Of a stretch of DNA of 64,000 bases, positions 22,742-31,846 are shown piece by piece. This DNA comes from Sphingopyxis sp. BE259 (GTDB lineage: Bacteria; Pseudomonadota; Alphaproteobacteria; Sphingomonadales; Sphingomonadaceae), in assembly GCF_031457495.1 (NCBI RefSeq), contig NZ_JAVDWM010000001.1, forward strand, positions 558,001 through 622,000. Reading direction: 5' to 3'. Both the position numbers and the translations under genes were made by a program. Every line of letters begins with the position of its first letter. Within the stretch, counting starts at the first letter, position 1. The notes below the pieces were generated by a model, which worked only from the letters and a program-made list of their open reading frames with translations, was not told the origin of the DNA and did no database searches.

Positions 22742-25018
22742 TCAGAATTTATAGCCCGCCTCGATGCCCCAGATGCGGGGTTCGTTGACGAAGCCGGTCA
22801 GGTTGTTGAAATCGATCGCGCCGACCGCCGATACATCCTTGGTGATGTTGCGGACAAAGGCGGCGATGTCATAGCGATCGGTCTTGTACCCGACCCGCAG
22901 GCCGCCTTCGAGCATATGATCGTCGTTGAACTCGGCCGATTCATACAGGAAGAAATTGACTTTTGACCGGTACGCCCAGTCGGTGAAGACATAGACTTCG
23001 CCATCGCCCATCGGCACGCCGTAACCCGCGGTCCAGTTAAGCGACCATTTGGGCGCCTGCGGCAGCTGGTTGCCGTCGATCGAATAGATGCCCGGCGAGC
23101 CGGGGCGCACCGGATCGGTGACGGTGCAGCCGCCGCCGCAACCGGTGATGAAGGCGTTGGGATCGTCGATCTTGGCGTTGTTGTAGCTGATCCCCGCGGT
23201 CACCGTCATATTATCGACCGGGCGCGCGTCGAGCTCGGCCTCGAAGCCATAGCCGTGGACATTGTCGACGTTGATCAGGCGCGCCGCGTTACTGGCGCCG
23301 CCGACCGCGGTCAGCTGCGCGTTTTTGAGGTCATAGACGAAGCCCGACAGGTTGAAGCGGACGCGGCGGTTGAATTCGGTCTTGATGCCCGCCTCATACG
23401 ACATGATCGTTTCGCTGTCGGCGGTGCTGATCGCATCCTGCACGGTCGTGAACACGAACAATGCGCGGCCCTGGATGCTCGGCGCGCGATAGCCCTTGGC
23501 GACGCGGGCGTAGAGGTTGATGTTGTCCGACGCTTCGTAGCGCGCCGACAGGTCCCAGGTCAGATTTTCGTCATCGACGCTGGCGCTGCCCGAGCCGATG
23601 GCGCCGAAAAAGCCAGTGCGGTTCACCACCATGTCGCGCTTGTCATTGTTGTAGCGCGCCCCGGCGGTCAGCTTGAACTGATCGGTGACCGGCACGGTGA
23701 CCGACCCGAACACGCCCCATGCGCGCGATTCCTGACGCTGGAGCGCAACGACGCTGGGGGTGGTGTCGGTCGGATTGTCATAGTTGATCGACCCGATGTC
23801 GATGTCTTCGTTGAAATAGAAGACGCCGGCCTGATAATCGATCGCGCCGCCGTTCGACGCGATGCGGATTTCCTGGCTGAACTGGTCGAGGCTGGGCACC
23901 TGATCCTGCGACTGGGCCGGGAAGGGGATGATGCCTGGACCCGAATTCGGCAGGAACGCCGCGCCAAAGCCGCCGTCGATGTCGCCGCGGCTGTCGTAAT
24001 TGCCGTTCCAGTAAGCGGTGACCGAGGTGAGGGTGACCGGACCAAGGTCGTAATCCATCGTCGCGGCGGCGTTATACAGTTCCAGCTTCTGGTAATTGAT
24101 CCCGTCGGTGCGCACGACATTGCGGTCGAAATCGACCGGCGCGGCGGGGGTCTGACCGGGGTTCTGGACGCCGGGGTAGAAGATCAGGTCATTGCTGCCG
24201 GGGCGGAAAATGTTGGCGCGGAACACCCGCGCGGTGCCGTCGAAATTGCGGTATTGGCCGGTCAGGCGCAGCTTGAACGCGTCGCTGGGTTCGAACTGGA
24301 TCTGGCCGCGGATCGCGACGTCTTCATAACCTTCCAGGTCGTTCTCGTCCGGGGTCGCGAGATTATCGACCCAGTCGCTGCGCCGCTGGTACATTGCCGA
24401 CAGGCGCGCCGATACGGTGTCGGACAGATGGCCGCCCGCCGCACCTTCGATATTGATCGAATCGAAGCGGCCATAGCTGCCCTTGATATAGCCGCCATCG
24501 CGGTCGGGGCGGACGCTGTCGAACTTGACGATGCCGGCGGGGGTGTTGCGGCCGAACAGCGTGCCCTGCGGTCCGCGCAGCACTTCGACCCGGTCGATGT
24601 CGAAGATCGGAAAGCCCTTCAGGATCGGGTTTTCGAGCACGACATCGTCATAGACCAGGCTGACCGGCTGCGACGCGTTGAGGTCGAAATCGGTGTTGCC
24701 GAGGCCGCGGATGTAAAAGCGCGGAAAGGTGCGGCCGAACGAGCTTTCGATGTTGAGACTGGGGACGCGGCCGGCGAGCGCGCGAATGTCGCCGCCGCCC
24801 GAATTGATCGCGTCGAGCTTGGCGCCGCTGACGACATCGACCGAAACCGGGATGTCTTGCAGATTTTCCTCGCGGCGCTGCGCGGTGACGATGATTTCGC
24901 CGAGCGCGCCGTCATCTGCTGCGGGGGCGGCAGGGGCATCCTGCGCGGCGGCCGGGACGGCCCAGGTGGCCGACGCGAGAACAAGGGCGATAGCGGTGGT
25001 AGAAGGAAAATGGCGCAT
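22742..25018 (-). CDS. TonB-dependent outer-membrane receptor
   Basis: From the ATG at 25018, 758 residues. Signal peptide (MRHFPSTTAIALVLASATWA), then a TonB-box-like segment GEIIVTAQRREENLQDIPVSV and a plug domain with IRGLGNTDFDLNASQPVSLVYDD and RVEVLRGPQGTLFGRNTPAG. A 22-strand beta barrel follows and ends with an aromatic residue (GIEAGYKF). It imports a large ligand by proton-motive force through TonB. Nothing in the neighbourhood identifies the ligand; relatives in sphingomonads form a large expanded group. A longer start (25099) lacks a signal peptide context. AGGAAG precedes the chosen ATG. Confidence 0.93.
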   Translation of the reverse strand: MRHFPSTTAIALVLASATWAVPAAAQDAPAAPAADDGALGEIIVTAQRREENLQDIPVSVDVVSGAKLDAINSGGGDIRALAGRVPSLNIESSFGRTFPRFYIRGLGNTDFDLNASQPVSLVYDDVVLENPILKGFPIFDIDRVEVLRGPQGTLFGRNTPAGIVKFDSVRPDRDGGYIKGSYGRFDSINIEGAAGGHLSDTVSARLSAMYQRRSDWVDNLATPDENDLEGYEDVAIRGQIQFEPSDAFKLRLTGQYRNFDGTARVFRANIFRPGSNDLIFYPGVQNPGQTPAAPVDFDRNVVRTDGINYQKLELYNAAATMDYDLGPVTLTSVTAYWNGNYDSRGDIDGGFGAAFLPNSGPGIIPFPAQSQDQVPSLDQFSQEIRIASNGGAIDYQAGVFYFNEDIDIGSINYDNPTDTTPSVVALQRQESRAWGVFGSVTVPVTDQFKLTAGARYNNDKRDMVVNRTGFFGAIGSGSASVDDENLTWDLSARYEASDNINLYARVAKGYRAPSIQGRALFVFTTVQDAISTADSETIMSYEAGIKTEFNRRVRFNLSGFVYDLKNAQLTAVGGASNAARLINVDNVHGYGFEAELDARPVDNMTVTAGISYNNAKIDDPNAFITGCGGGCTVTDPVRPGSPGIYSIDGNQLPQAPKWSLNWTAGYGVPMGDGEVYVFTDWAYRSKVNFFLYESAEFNDDHMLEGGLRVGYKTDRYDIAAFVRNITKDVSAVGAIDFNNLTGFVNEPRIWGIEAGYKF

Positions 25019-25216
25019 GGCGAGCTTCCTGAAACAGAGGGAATGATGGGAGAGGCGAAAAACCGCGCCCCCTTTGGCTTCGTGGACGTGTGCGATCAAT
25101 CGCGGATGCGCGCCCCGCTGACGTTCGTGTCAGCAGTGTTGCGGATTTGCTGCACTTTGGGGTGGCGTGTGGTGGCGGCTAGCGACCGATTGCGGACGTT
25201 CCGCATTTCTTGACTT

Positions 25217-25295
25217 CGTCATCCCCGCGAAAGCGGGGACCCAGAGCGTGCGTCGGCGGGCCTGTCCCTGGGTTCCCGCTTTCGCGGGAATGACG
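25217..25295. repeat. Palindromic repeat between a TonB receptor and gshA
   Basis: Arms 25217-25244 and 25268-25295 are inverted with two mismatches (core CCCCGCGAAAGCGGGGACCCAG). It occupies much of the 320-base gap between the receptor start and the gshA stop; the rest of that gap shows no recognisable gene. Confidence 0.8.
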
Positions 25296-25338
25296 AGGGT
25301 GGGGAATAGCAGCTCCCCACCCCAAAACTGACGTCGCG

Positions 25339-26721
25339 CTAAAAGCTCAGCTCGTCGTAGATTTTCGACAGGTCGCCGCCCCACGGGCCTTCGTAGCGGT
25401 CCATCAGGTCGTGCGCCGGGGATTTGCCGCTTTTGGCGATGCGGCGCAGCGGTTCGAGGAAACCGACTTCATTGTCGCCCATCGAATTGACTTCGCCGCG
25501 CGCCGCGAGGCCCGCCGCCGCGATGTCGAGCACCCGGTGCGCGAGGTCGCCGACGGTGCCGCCGCCCGGCGCCGGAGCGTCGAGCCCTTCGCTCGGCACC
25601 GCATCGCGCAGGATCTGCTGCTCCTCGATGCTCCAGCCCTTGACCAGATCCCACGCCGCATCGAGCGCGCCCTGGTCGTAGAGCAGGCCGACCCACAGCG
25701 CGGGCAGCGCGCAGATGCGGTTCCACGGGCCGCCGTCGGCGCCGCGCATTTCAAGAAAGCTCTTCAGCCGCACTTCGGGGAAGGCAGTCGACAGATGGTC
25801 GTTCCAGTCGCTGAGGCGCGGTTTTTCGCCGGGCAGAACCGACAGTTCGCCGTTCAGGAAATCGCGGAAGCTGAGGCCTGCGGCGTCGATATATTTGCCG
25901 TCGCGAAAGACGAAATACATCGGCACGTCGAGCATATAGTCGACATAGCGTTCGTAACCGAAGCCGTCCTCGAACACGAAGGGCAGCATGCCCGTCCGGG
26001 CCGGGTCGGTGTCGGTCCAGATATGGCTGCGGTACGACATGAAGCCGTTGGGCTTGCCCTCGGTGAAAGGTGACGAGGCAAACAGCGCGGTGGCGAGCGG
26101 TTGCAGCGCGAGGCTGACCCGGAATTTCTGGACCATGTCGGCCTCGGACGAATAGTCGAGGTTGGTCTGGATCGTGCAGGTGCGCAGCATCATGTCGAGC
26201 CCCATCGTGCCGACGCGCGGCATATGATCGAGCATGATCTTGTAACGGCCCTTGGGCATGATCGGCAGCTCGGCGCGGGTCTTGTCGGGCCACATGCCGA
26301 CCCCCAGGAAACCGAGCCCGAGTTCGGCGCCGACCTCTTTCACCTGTTTGAGGTGACGGCCGGTCTCGGCACAGGTCTGGTGGAGATTTTCGAGCGGTGC
26401 GCCCGATAGTTCGAGCTGGCCGGCGGGTTCGAGGCTGACGGTGCCGTCGCTGCCAGCGAGCGCAATCACCTTGCCGCCCTCGATCACCGGTTCCCAGCCA
26501 AAGCGCGTCAGCGCCATCAACAGATCGTGGATGCCGCCGGGCTCGTCATAGCTCGGGGCGCGATGATCGGCGGTGCGATAGACAAATTTTTCATGCTCGG
26601 TCCCGATCCGCCAGCGGTCCTTGGGCTTCTCGCCCTGGATCATCGGGGTAGCCAGTTCGTCGCGATGTTCGACGATGGGATCGTTGCTGTCCGAAGCGGT
26701 GCGCGTGCTCATATCGCGCAT
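25339..26721 (-). CDS. gshA: Glutamate-cysteine ligase (plant/alphaproteobacterial type)
   Basis: A 460-residue protein with the GCS2 fold: IGTEHEKFVYRTADHRAPSYDE, VSLEPAGQLELSGAPLENLHQT (glutamate-binding region), CTIQTNLDYSSEADMVQKFR and WNRICALPALWVGLLYD. It makes gamma-glutamylcysteine from ATP, glutamate and cysteine, the first step of glutathione synthesis. This gives substrate for the several GSTs elsewhere in the window. The alphaproteobacterial branch resembles plant GSH1 more than E. coli GshA. ATG three codons on (26712) is a possible start. Confidence 0.93.
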   Translation of the reverse strand: MRDMSTRTASDSNDPIVEHRDELATPMIQGEKPKDRWRIGTEHEKFVYRTADHRAPSYDEPGGIHDLLMALTRFGWEPVIEGGKVIALAGSDGTVSLEPAGQLELSGAPLENLHQTCAETGRHLKQVKEVGAELGLGFLGVGMWPDKTRAELPIMPKGRYKIMLDHMPRVGTMGLDMMLRTCTIQTNLDYSSEADMVQKFRVSLALQPLATALFASSPFTEGKPNGFMSYRSHIWTDTDPARTGMLPFVFEDGFGYERYVDYMLDVPMYFVFRDGKYIDAAGLSFRDFLNGELSVLPGEKPRLSDWNDHLSTAFPEVRLKSFLEMRGADGGPWNRICALPALWVGLLYDQGALDAAWDLVKGWSIEEQQILRDAVPSEGLDAPAPGGGTVGDLAHRVLDIAAAGLAARGEVNSMGDNEVGFLEPLRRIAKSGKSPAHDLMDRYEGPWGGDLSKIYDELSF

Positions 26722-26777
26722 TTAGACTGTTCAGTATAGAATGCAATCAGCTGTTGAATCAGGGCCGGAATCCGCCC

Positions 26778-28823
26778 CTATTCGACCAGTCCGCGCAGGT
26801 TGATCGTAAAGCTCGATCCTGCCGCCATCGGGCCTTTGGGCCGAATTCGGACATGGGTGACGGCGGCATCGACGCCATTGACATCGGCGGTCGGCACATA
26901 AGTCCAGCTGGCACCGCCATTGCTGGAAAATTCCAGATCATCGGTGGTGCTGGCGAGGCTGGCGAAGCTGTAGGTCAGACCGCTGGCGCCTGCGGCAAAG
27001 GCGATCGGCCCTGATCCGGGCGCGTAAGTGCCGACGAACAGGCTGAGGTTTGCGGGCAGCGCGTCGGTGACGACGACACTGTTGTTGGTCGGGCTGGTGC
27101 TGGCGGGGGCGGTGACGGTCAAGCTGTAATTGGCAAAGGCGCCGGGGATCAGCTTTGGATTGACCGTGCCGTTCACCGGGTCGCTGAAAGCGGCCGATGT
27201 CTTGGCGATCGCCAGCGGCACGACATAGCTGTTGGTGAAGGTGCAGACGATCGCGGTGTCGGCAGGATTGACCGTCAGCAAATTGCCGGCGAGCGCGGTG
27301 CCGTTGCCGGTGCAGGCGAGCGCCTGGCTGTAATTGGCGCCGTTGCCCACGGTGAACGTCTCACCGAGCGCCGCAGTTTCGGCGGCATAGACGGTCACTG
27401 CCGCGTTGGTGTCGGTTTCGTTCGCGCTGTTGGCGACCGACGCCAGGCTGGCGTTGTTGATCAGGCCGCTGGTCGCGACGGTCACCGCGTTGGTCGTCAC
27501 CGCATTGACCCAGGTCTTGCGCACAACCAGCGTCGCCGACCGGCGGCTGTTGGTCCAGGTGCAGGTGAGCGACGTTCCCGATGGCATGACGACGGTGCGG
27601 CTGAGGCCGCTGCCGCCGGTGGCGACGACGACATTGTCGCTGTTACGGCGACATTCGATGCTGCTGTTATAGTTCGCCGCGGCGCCAGTCGTATAGGCTT
27701 CGGTCAGCGTCAGGGTGCTACCGGGGATCGCGACCGCGGTCGCGTTGGTCGCGCCGCCGCCGACGGTCGAAGTGCCCGCGCTGGCCCCGAAACCGCCGCT
27801 GATCGCCAAACTGACCGCGTCTCCGACGATGCCGGTGACCCAGTTTTTGGTCAGTACCACCGGCGAGTCATTGTCGGTGATCGTGTAAGTGCTGGCGGTG
27901 CGTGCCGCGCCGCCGCAGCTCGACGTGCTCGACACGGTGTAGCCGGTGCCGGGGTTCAGCGCGATCTGGATCGTCTCGCTGCCCTCGTTCGCGGTATCGT
28001 CGACAATCTGGATACCCAGCGGGACGGCGGCGTTCTGATACGTCCCGGCGGGGATGGTGACGGTGAAGGTCGCGCCGCCGCCGGGGGTCGTGTAGTCGGT
28101 GCCGCGCACCGCTGTACCGCCGGTGATGCTGACATTGACCGTCCGCGCGGTGAACAATGTCCCGTTGACGGTCAGCGTCGGCAGGTTCGCGGTCGCAAGC
28201 GATTCAACGCCCGATGCCGACGCCGTTGATAGCTCGATAAAGGGGTTGAGCGTAATCCGGATGTCGTCGAGGAAATTGCCCAGGCTGCCCGCGTCGCTAG
28301 TCACGAACTGGACCCGCTGGATGCCGGAGGCGCCGGTGTAGGTCGTCGACCCGCTATTGACGTTCCAGACATTGTTGATTGCCGACGATTGTGTCGCCAG
28401 GGCCTGGATCAAGGTGCCGCCGCTGCTGGCGATCTGGAATCGCGCGGTCTGGGTCGTTGGCCCCCCGGCGCGGGCGCGATGGGCAAAGGTCCAGCCGATC
28501 GATTCGCCGTTCACCATGCAGATGTTCTGATACAGCGCGCCCGGTACATTGGCGTTCATTTCGGCAAAGACCGCTCCGGCATAAGCGGGGACGCTCTGAA
28601 AATTCGTGTCCCACAACTCGATCTCGCCGGATGCCGAGTCCCAGCCGATGACCGAGCCGTTGGGATAAATCTGGTAGTTGGCGGCGCCCGGTCCCTGCGG
28701 GTCGTTCGATTCGAAACTGGGGTTGACGATGACGCGCTGCGCCATCGCTTGCGGTGTCGCAGCGAGCATCGCAATGGCGGCCAGCAGCGCGCACGGCCTG
28801 ATCGAGAATCCATGCCGGATCAA
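26778..28823 (-). CDS. Secreted repeat-rich surface protein with Calx-beta-like and DUF11-like domains
   Basis: A 681-residue protein: signal peptide (LLAAIAMLAATPQAMA), an N-terminal carbohydrate-binding-like sandwich (VNPSFESNDPQGPGAANYQIYPNGS ... IGWTFAHRARAG), a Calx-beta-like module around residues 205-320 (GTDYTTPGGGATFTVTIPAGT, ANEGSETIQIAL), repeated Thr/Val-rich modules, and a C-terminal DUF11-like module (PGAFANYSLTVTAPASTSPT). No LPXTG, autotransporter barrel or other anchor is evident. The start is a TTG that overlaps the upstream stop as TTGA. Likely extracellular or surface-attached adhesion; the function is inferred from domain type only. Confidence 0.75.
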   Translation of the reverse strand: MIRHGFSIRPCALLAAIAMLAATPQAMAQRVIVNPSFESNDPQGPGAANYQIYPNGSVIGWDSASGEIELWDTNFQSVPAYAGAVFAEMNANVPGALYQNICMVNGESIGWTFAHRARAGGPTTQTARFQIASSGGTLIQALATQSSAINNVWNVNSGSTTYTGASGIQRVQFVTSDAGSLGNFLDDIRITLNPFIELSTASASGVESLATANLPTLTVNGTLFTARTVNVSITGGTAVRGTDYTTPGGGATFTVTIPAGTYQNAAVPLGIQIVDDTANEGSETIQIALNPGTGYTVSSTSSCGGAARTASTYTITDNDSPVVLTKNWVTGIVGDAVSLAISGGFGASAGTSTVGGGATNATAVAIPGSTLTLTEAYTTGAAANYNSSIECRRNSDNVVVATGGSGLSRTVVMPSGTSLTCTWTNSRRSATLVVRKTWVNAVTTNAVTVATSGLINNASLASVANSANETDTNAAVTVYAAETAALGETFTVGNGANYSQALACTGNGTALAGNLLTVNPADTAIVCTFTNSYVVPLAIAKTSAAFSDPVNGTVNPKLIPGAFANYSLTVTAPASTSPTNNSVVVTDALPANLSLFVGTYAPGSGPIAFAAGASGLTYSFASLASTTDDLEFSSNGGASWTYVPTADVNGVDAAVTHVRIRPKGPMAAGSSFTINLRGLVE

Positions 28824-30823
28824 TTTACGATGACGTCGAAAACGACCGCCAAGGCGGTTCCGGGGGCGAGCGTCGGAGCGGTCGCGGCGACCGCGGTGCC
28901 GGTGATCGAGGCGCCGAACGGGTCGCTTTCGTCGGCGCCGCTGGCATTGTCGTCCTCGACCGTTGCCGCCCCCGCGCAGCTCGTGCCGCTGCGCAGCGAT
29001 CCGGGGATGAAGGTTGTCGTCACGGGCAGCGCGTCGGCGACGTTGATTGCGGTCGCGGTGCCGCTGCCGTTATTGGTGACGAGGATGCAATAACGCATCG
29101 TCGCGCCGGGGATCGCCTTGGGATCGGTGCTGCCATTGGTCGGATCGCTGACGACGCTACTGGTTTTGGCGATCGTCAGGTTGGTCGTTGGGCGGCAAAA
29201 GGTCACGTCGTGGATCGCGATCGCCTGTTGCCCCGGATTGGTCGGCGCCAGGCTGTGGTTGCCATATTCGACGACGATCGTGTCGACGGGCGCGTTAAAA
29301 GTCACCACGACATTGCCGTTCGCGCTCGTGTCGGCGGAGGTGCCGTCGCCATAGGCGCTGTTGCCAATGACATAGTTGCTCACCCCGTTGGTCAACAGGG
29401 GCGTGACCGGAGCTCCGTTGAAGCTGCCAGTGACGGTCACGCGGTCGGCGAATTGCCCCGCGGCATAGTCGATATCGAACAGCCGGAACTGCGCCCCCGG
29501 CACCGCGGTCGGCAATGTAAAGGTGCTGGCGACGCTGCCCGCCTGGCTGGTCATGTCGACGATCTCGAAAATCGAAAATTGCGCTGGCGAGAACCCGCCG
29601 GTGACGACATTTTGCCGGGTCGGCGACTGGCCGCCATAGGTGGCGTTGTTCAGGAACGTCCCGCCGCTGATCCCGATATTGAAATTCATCGTGCCGATTG
29701 CGGCCAGCGGATAACTGCCGCTGGTCGTCCCCGCGGCCCAGGTGACGCCGTCCCAGTCGTGCACGGTCGAACCGACCGGGCAGACGAGCGTCGGCGGCGT
29801 GCCCGCGACGCGCGTGCCCGCGACGGTGAAACTGGCGGTGTCATAATCATCCTCGCCCGCGGCGCCATTGCCGGGGGTCGAATCGAAATCGAACGCCGAC
29901 GAGGCGCTGACTTCGGCGATATTGGCGATCGTCGCGCCCGCACTCGCGGTGACGGTGCCGCTGATCGTCAGGGTGCGGGTGGTGCCGGGCGGGATGCTGC
30001 CGACGGTCCAGACCCCGGTCGTGCTGTTGTAACTGCCGAAACCCGACGCGCCGGTGAAGGCGAAGCCCGCGGGCAGTGTGTCCTGCACCGTCACGCCGGT
30101 CGCGGTCAGCGCCGATCCGCTGGCGTTGGTGACGCTGAGCACATAGTTGATGCTGGCGCCGGTCGCGGGCGCGGCATTGCTCACCGATTTGGTCAGCGAC
30201 AGGTCGGCCGACGGCGCGGCGGGCACTGTCGTCAACGTCAGATCGGCGCGGGTGAAATTGCCCGTGTCGCCGTTCAGCGAGTCGCAGATCGTCAGTTGCC
30301 ATGTCCCCGCCGAACCCTGGCCGTTCAACGCCGCGAGCGGTGTTTCGGGTGAGAAGGTGCGCTGATAGGGCGGCGCGGCGGCGGTGGTATCGTTGGCCGT
30401 ATGGGTGGTGATGCTGGTCGCGGCGCTATCGTCGAACAGCACGTTCAGATTGTCGGCGCCGGTGCCGACGTTGGTGATCAGATTGACCACCGCGCCGCTC
30501 GGCGCCACCAGCGTGGCGCGAATATCACCGCGATAGCTGTGTGCGAACTGGACCCCAATATTGACGTCGGTAATCTGGGCATTGGCGGCGACGGTGAAAT
30601 TGCGGACTAGCGGCGTCGCGCACGGCGTTGCGGTCTCGCTGATCGCGCCGGTGGTCGTGTTGCTGTAGGTGGTGGTCGTCTGCGCCGCGGCCGGATTGGC
30701 GGCGAGCGCCAGCGCCAGCCAGACGAGCATCCATAGAGCTCGTGCAGACTGCAAACGCTGGCCCCCACGCCAGCGGTCTCGGCTCTGGTCCTGCCGTTGC
30801 ATCGCGCCGCTATGCCCGCGCAT
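28820..30823 (-). CDS. Secreted protein with proprotein-convertase P-like domain and DUF11 modules
   Basis: From the ATG at 30823, 667 residues. Signal peptide (RALWMLVWLALALAANPAAA), then a P-domain-like region (residues about 50-190: FAHSYRGDIRATLVAPSGAV, GTWQLTICDSLNGDTGNFTRADLTL), followed by DUF11 modules (SLTKSVSNAAPATGASINYVL; LTIAKTSSVVSDPTNGSTDP) and a middle part with DWDGVTWAAGTTSGSYPL. ATG at 30802 is a shorter option. The stop overlaps the next gene's TTG. Both belong to one surface-protein operon of unknown purpose. The antisense of this low-complexity gene is open, but it carries no recognisable protein. Confidence 0.76.
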   Translation of the reverse strand: MRGHSGAMQRQDQSRDRWRGGQRLQSARALWMLVWLALALAANPAAAQTTTTYSNTTTGAISETATPCATPLVRNFTVAANAQITDVNIGVQFAHSYRGDIRATLVAPSGAVVNLITNVGTGADNLNVLFDDSAATSITTHTANDTTAAAPPYQRTFSPETPLAALNGQGSAGTWQLTICDSLNGDTGNFTRADLTLTTVPAAPSADLSLTKSVSNAAPATGASINYVLSVTNASGSALTATGVTVQDTLPAGFAFTGASGFGSYNSTTGVWTVGSIPPGTTRTLTISGTVTASAGATIANIAEVSASSAFDFDSTPGNGAAGEDDYDTASFTVAGTRVAGTPPTLVCPVGSTVHDWDGVTWAAGTTSGSYPLAAIGTMNFNIGISGGTFLNNATYGGQSPTRQNVVTGGFSPAQFSIFEIVDMTSQAGSVASTFTLPTAVPGAQFRLFDIDYAAGQFADRVTVTGSFNGAPVTPLLTNGVSNYVIGNSAYGDGTSADTSANGNVVVTFNAPVDTIVVEYGNHSLAPTNPGQQAIAIHDVTFCRPTTNLTIAKTSSVVSDPTNGSTDPKAIPGATMRYCILVTNNGSGTATAINVADALPVTTTFIPGSLRSGTSCAGAATVEDDNASGADESDPFGASITGTAVAATAPTLAPGTALAVVFDVIVN

Positions 30824-30891
30824 AGCTAATATGCGGTTAAAATCGGGGGCTTGGCGCAAAAACTGTCCGGGAACGGAACAGCTTTGCGCGT

Positions 30892-31641
30892 TCAGGCAGC
30901 CGTCGTCCAGTCGCCATGCTGTGCCATCCACAGGCTGGTCGCCGCGATCGCGGCGGTTTCGGCGCGCAGGATGCGCGGGCCGAGCGTGATCCGGCGCACG
31001 GCGGGGCTGGCGACCAAAATGTCGCGCTCGCGCGCGGTAAAGCCGCCCTCGGGGCCGACGAGGATCGCGGCCGGAGCGGGGGTATTGAGGGTGAACAGTG
31101 GCGCGCCGCCCGCTTCGTCGGCAAACAACAGGGTGCGATCGGCAGGCCATTCGGCGAGCAATTGCGCCAATTTGGCGGGCTCGGCCAGCGCCGGCAGCGC
31201 GGTGCGCCCGCATTGCTCGCACGCTTCGACGATTTGCGCCTCCAGCCGCTCGCGTTTGACGCGCTCGACGATCGTGCGTTCGGTAATGACCGGTTGCAGC
31301 CGCGCGACCCCGAGTTCGGTGGCTTTTTCGATGATCCAGTCGAGCCGGGCTTTTTTGACCGGCGCAAAGCACAGCCACAGATCGGGCACCCGCTCGATCG
31401 GGCGGGTCTGGCGCTCGACGTGCAGCGTCAGCGATCGTCGGCCCGCCTCGGCAACGCTGGCCAGCCATTCGCCGCTGCGATTGTCGAACAGCAGGATTGG
31501 CGCCCCGGCTTTCAACCGCATGACGTTGAGCAGATAATGGGCGGCGGCGCTATCGACCGCCACCGCCGCATCGCTGGCGAGCGGCGTATCGATGAACAGG
31601 CGTGGGGTGCTGGCGGGCGGCCAGGCAGGAGTCGCAGGCAT
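30892..31641 (-). CDS. rsmE: 16S rRNA (uracil1498-N3)-methyltransferase
   Basis: The 249-residue protein starts MPATPAWPPASTPRLFIDTP and shows the RsmE SPOUT fold: WLCFAPVKKARLDWIIEKATELGVARLQPV, then the trefoil-knot SAM site ILVGPEGGFTARERD and LGPRILRAETAAIAA. It methylates U1498 of 16S rRNA. Open frame upstream to 31980 is spurious; the start at 31641 matches the family N-terminus. It lies 68 bases upstream of the DUF11 gene on the same strand and diverges from the Tad-like operon. Confidence 0.94.
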   Translation of the reverse strand: MPATPAWPPASTPRLFIDTPLASDAAVAVDSAAAHYLLNVMRLKAGAPILLFDNRSGEWLASVAEAGRRSLTLHVERQTRPIERVPDLWLCFAPVKKARLDWIIEKATELGVARLQPVITERTIVERVKRERLEAQIVEACEQCGRTALPALAEPAKLAQLLAEWPADRTLLFADEAGGAPLFTLNTPAPAAILVGPEGGFTARERDILVASPAVRRITLGPRILRAETAAIAATSLWMAQHGDWTTAA

Positions 31642-31846
31642 GGTGCGCGCGATAGCAGACGCCGGGATTTTGCGCATCTGCCGCGTGCGACAGGCCGATC
31701 TGTCCCGATTCGGGTCAGAATCGGCGGTTGCCGCGGGGATCGCGGGGGGAGCGATTAGGGGTTTGGTAAGCAGTTCGGCCCTAGTGGAACGATGCCAGCC
31801 ACGCATCTGTAGTGGGCCGCGTGTCTGGACCAAGAGGGGTTTGACC

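Noticed and set aside
28820..28823. Frameshift splitting one large gene into the two secreted repeat proteins
   Set aside because: The second gene has its own convincing signal peptide and the first has a natural domain end, so two genes are more likely.
31755..31769. CtrA-like site upstream of the TadG gene
   Set aside because: TTAG-N7-GTAA matches only 6 of 8 consensus bases, a level expected by chance at many places.
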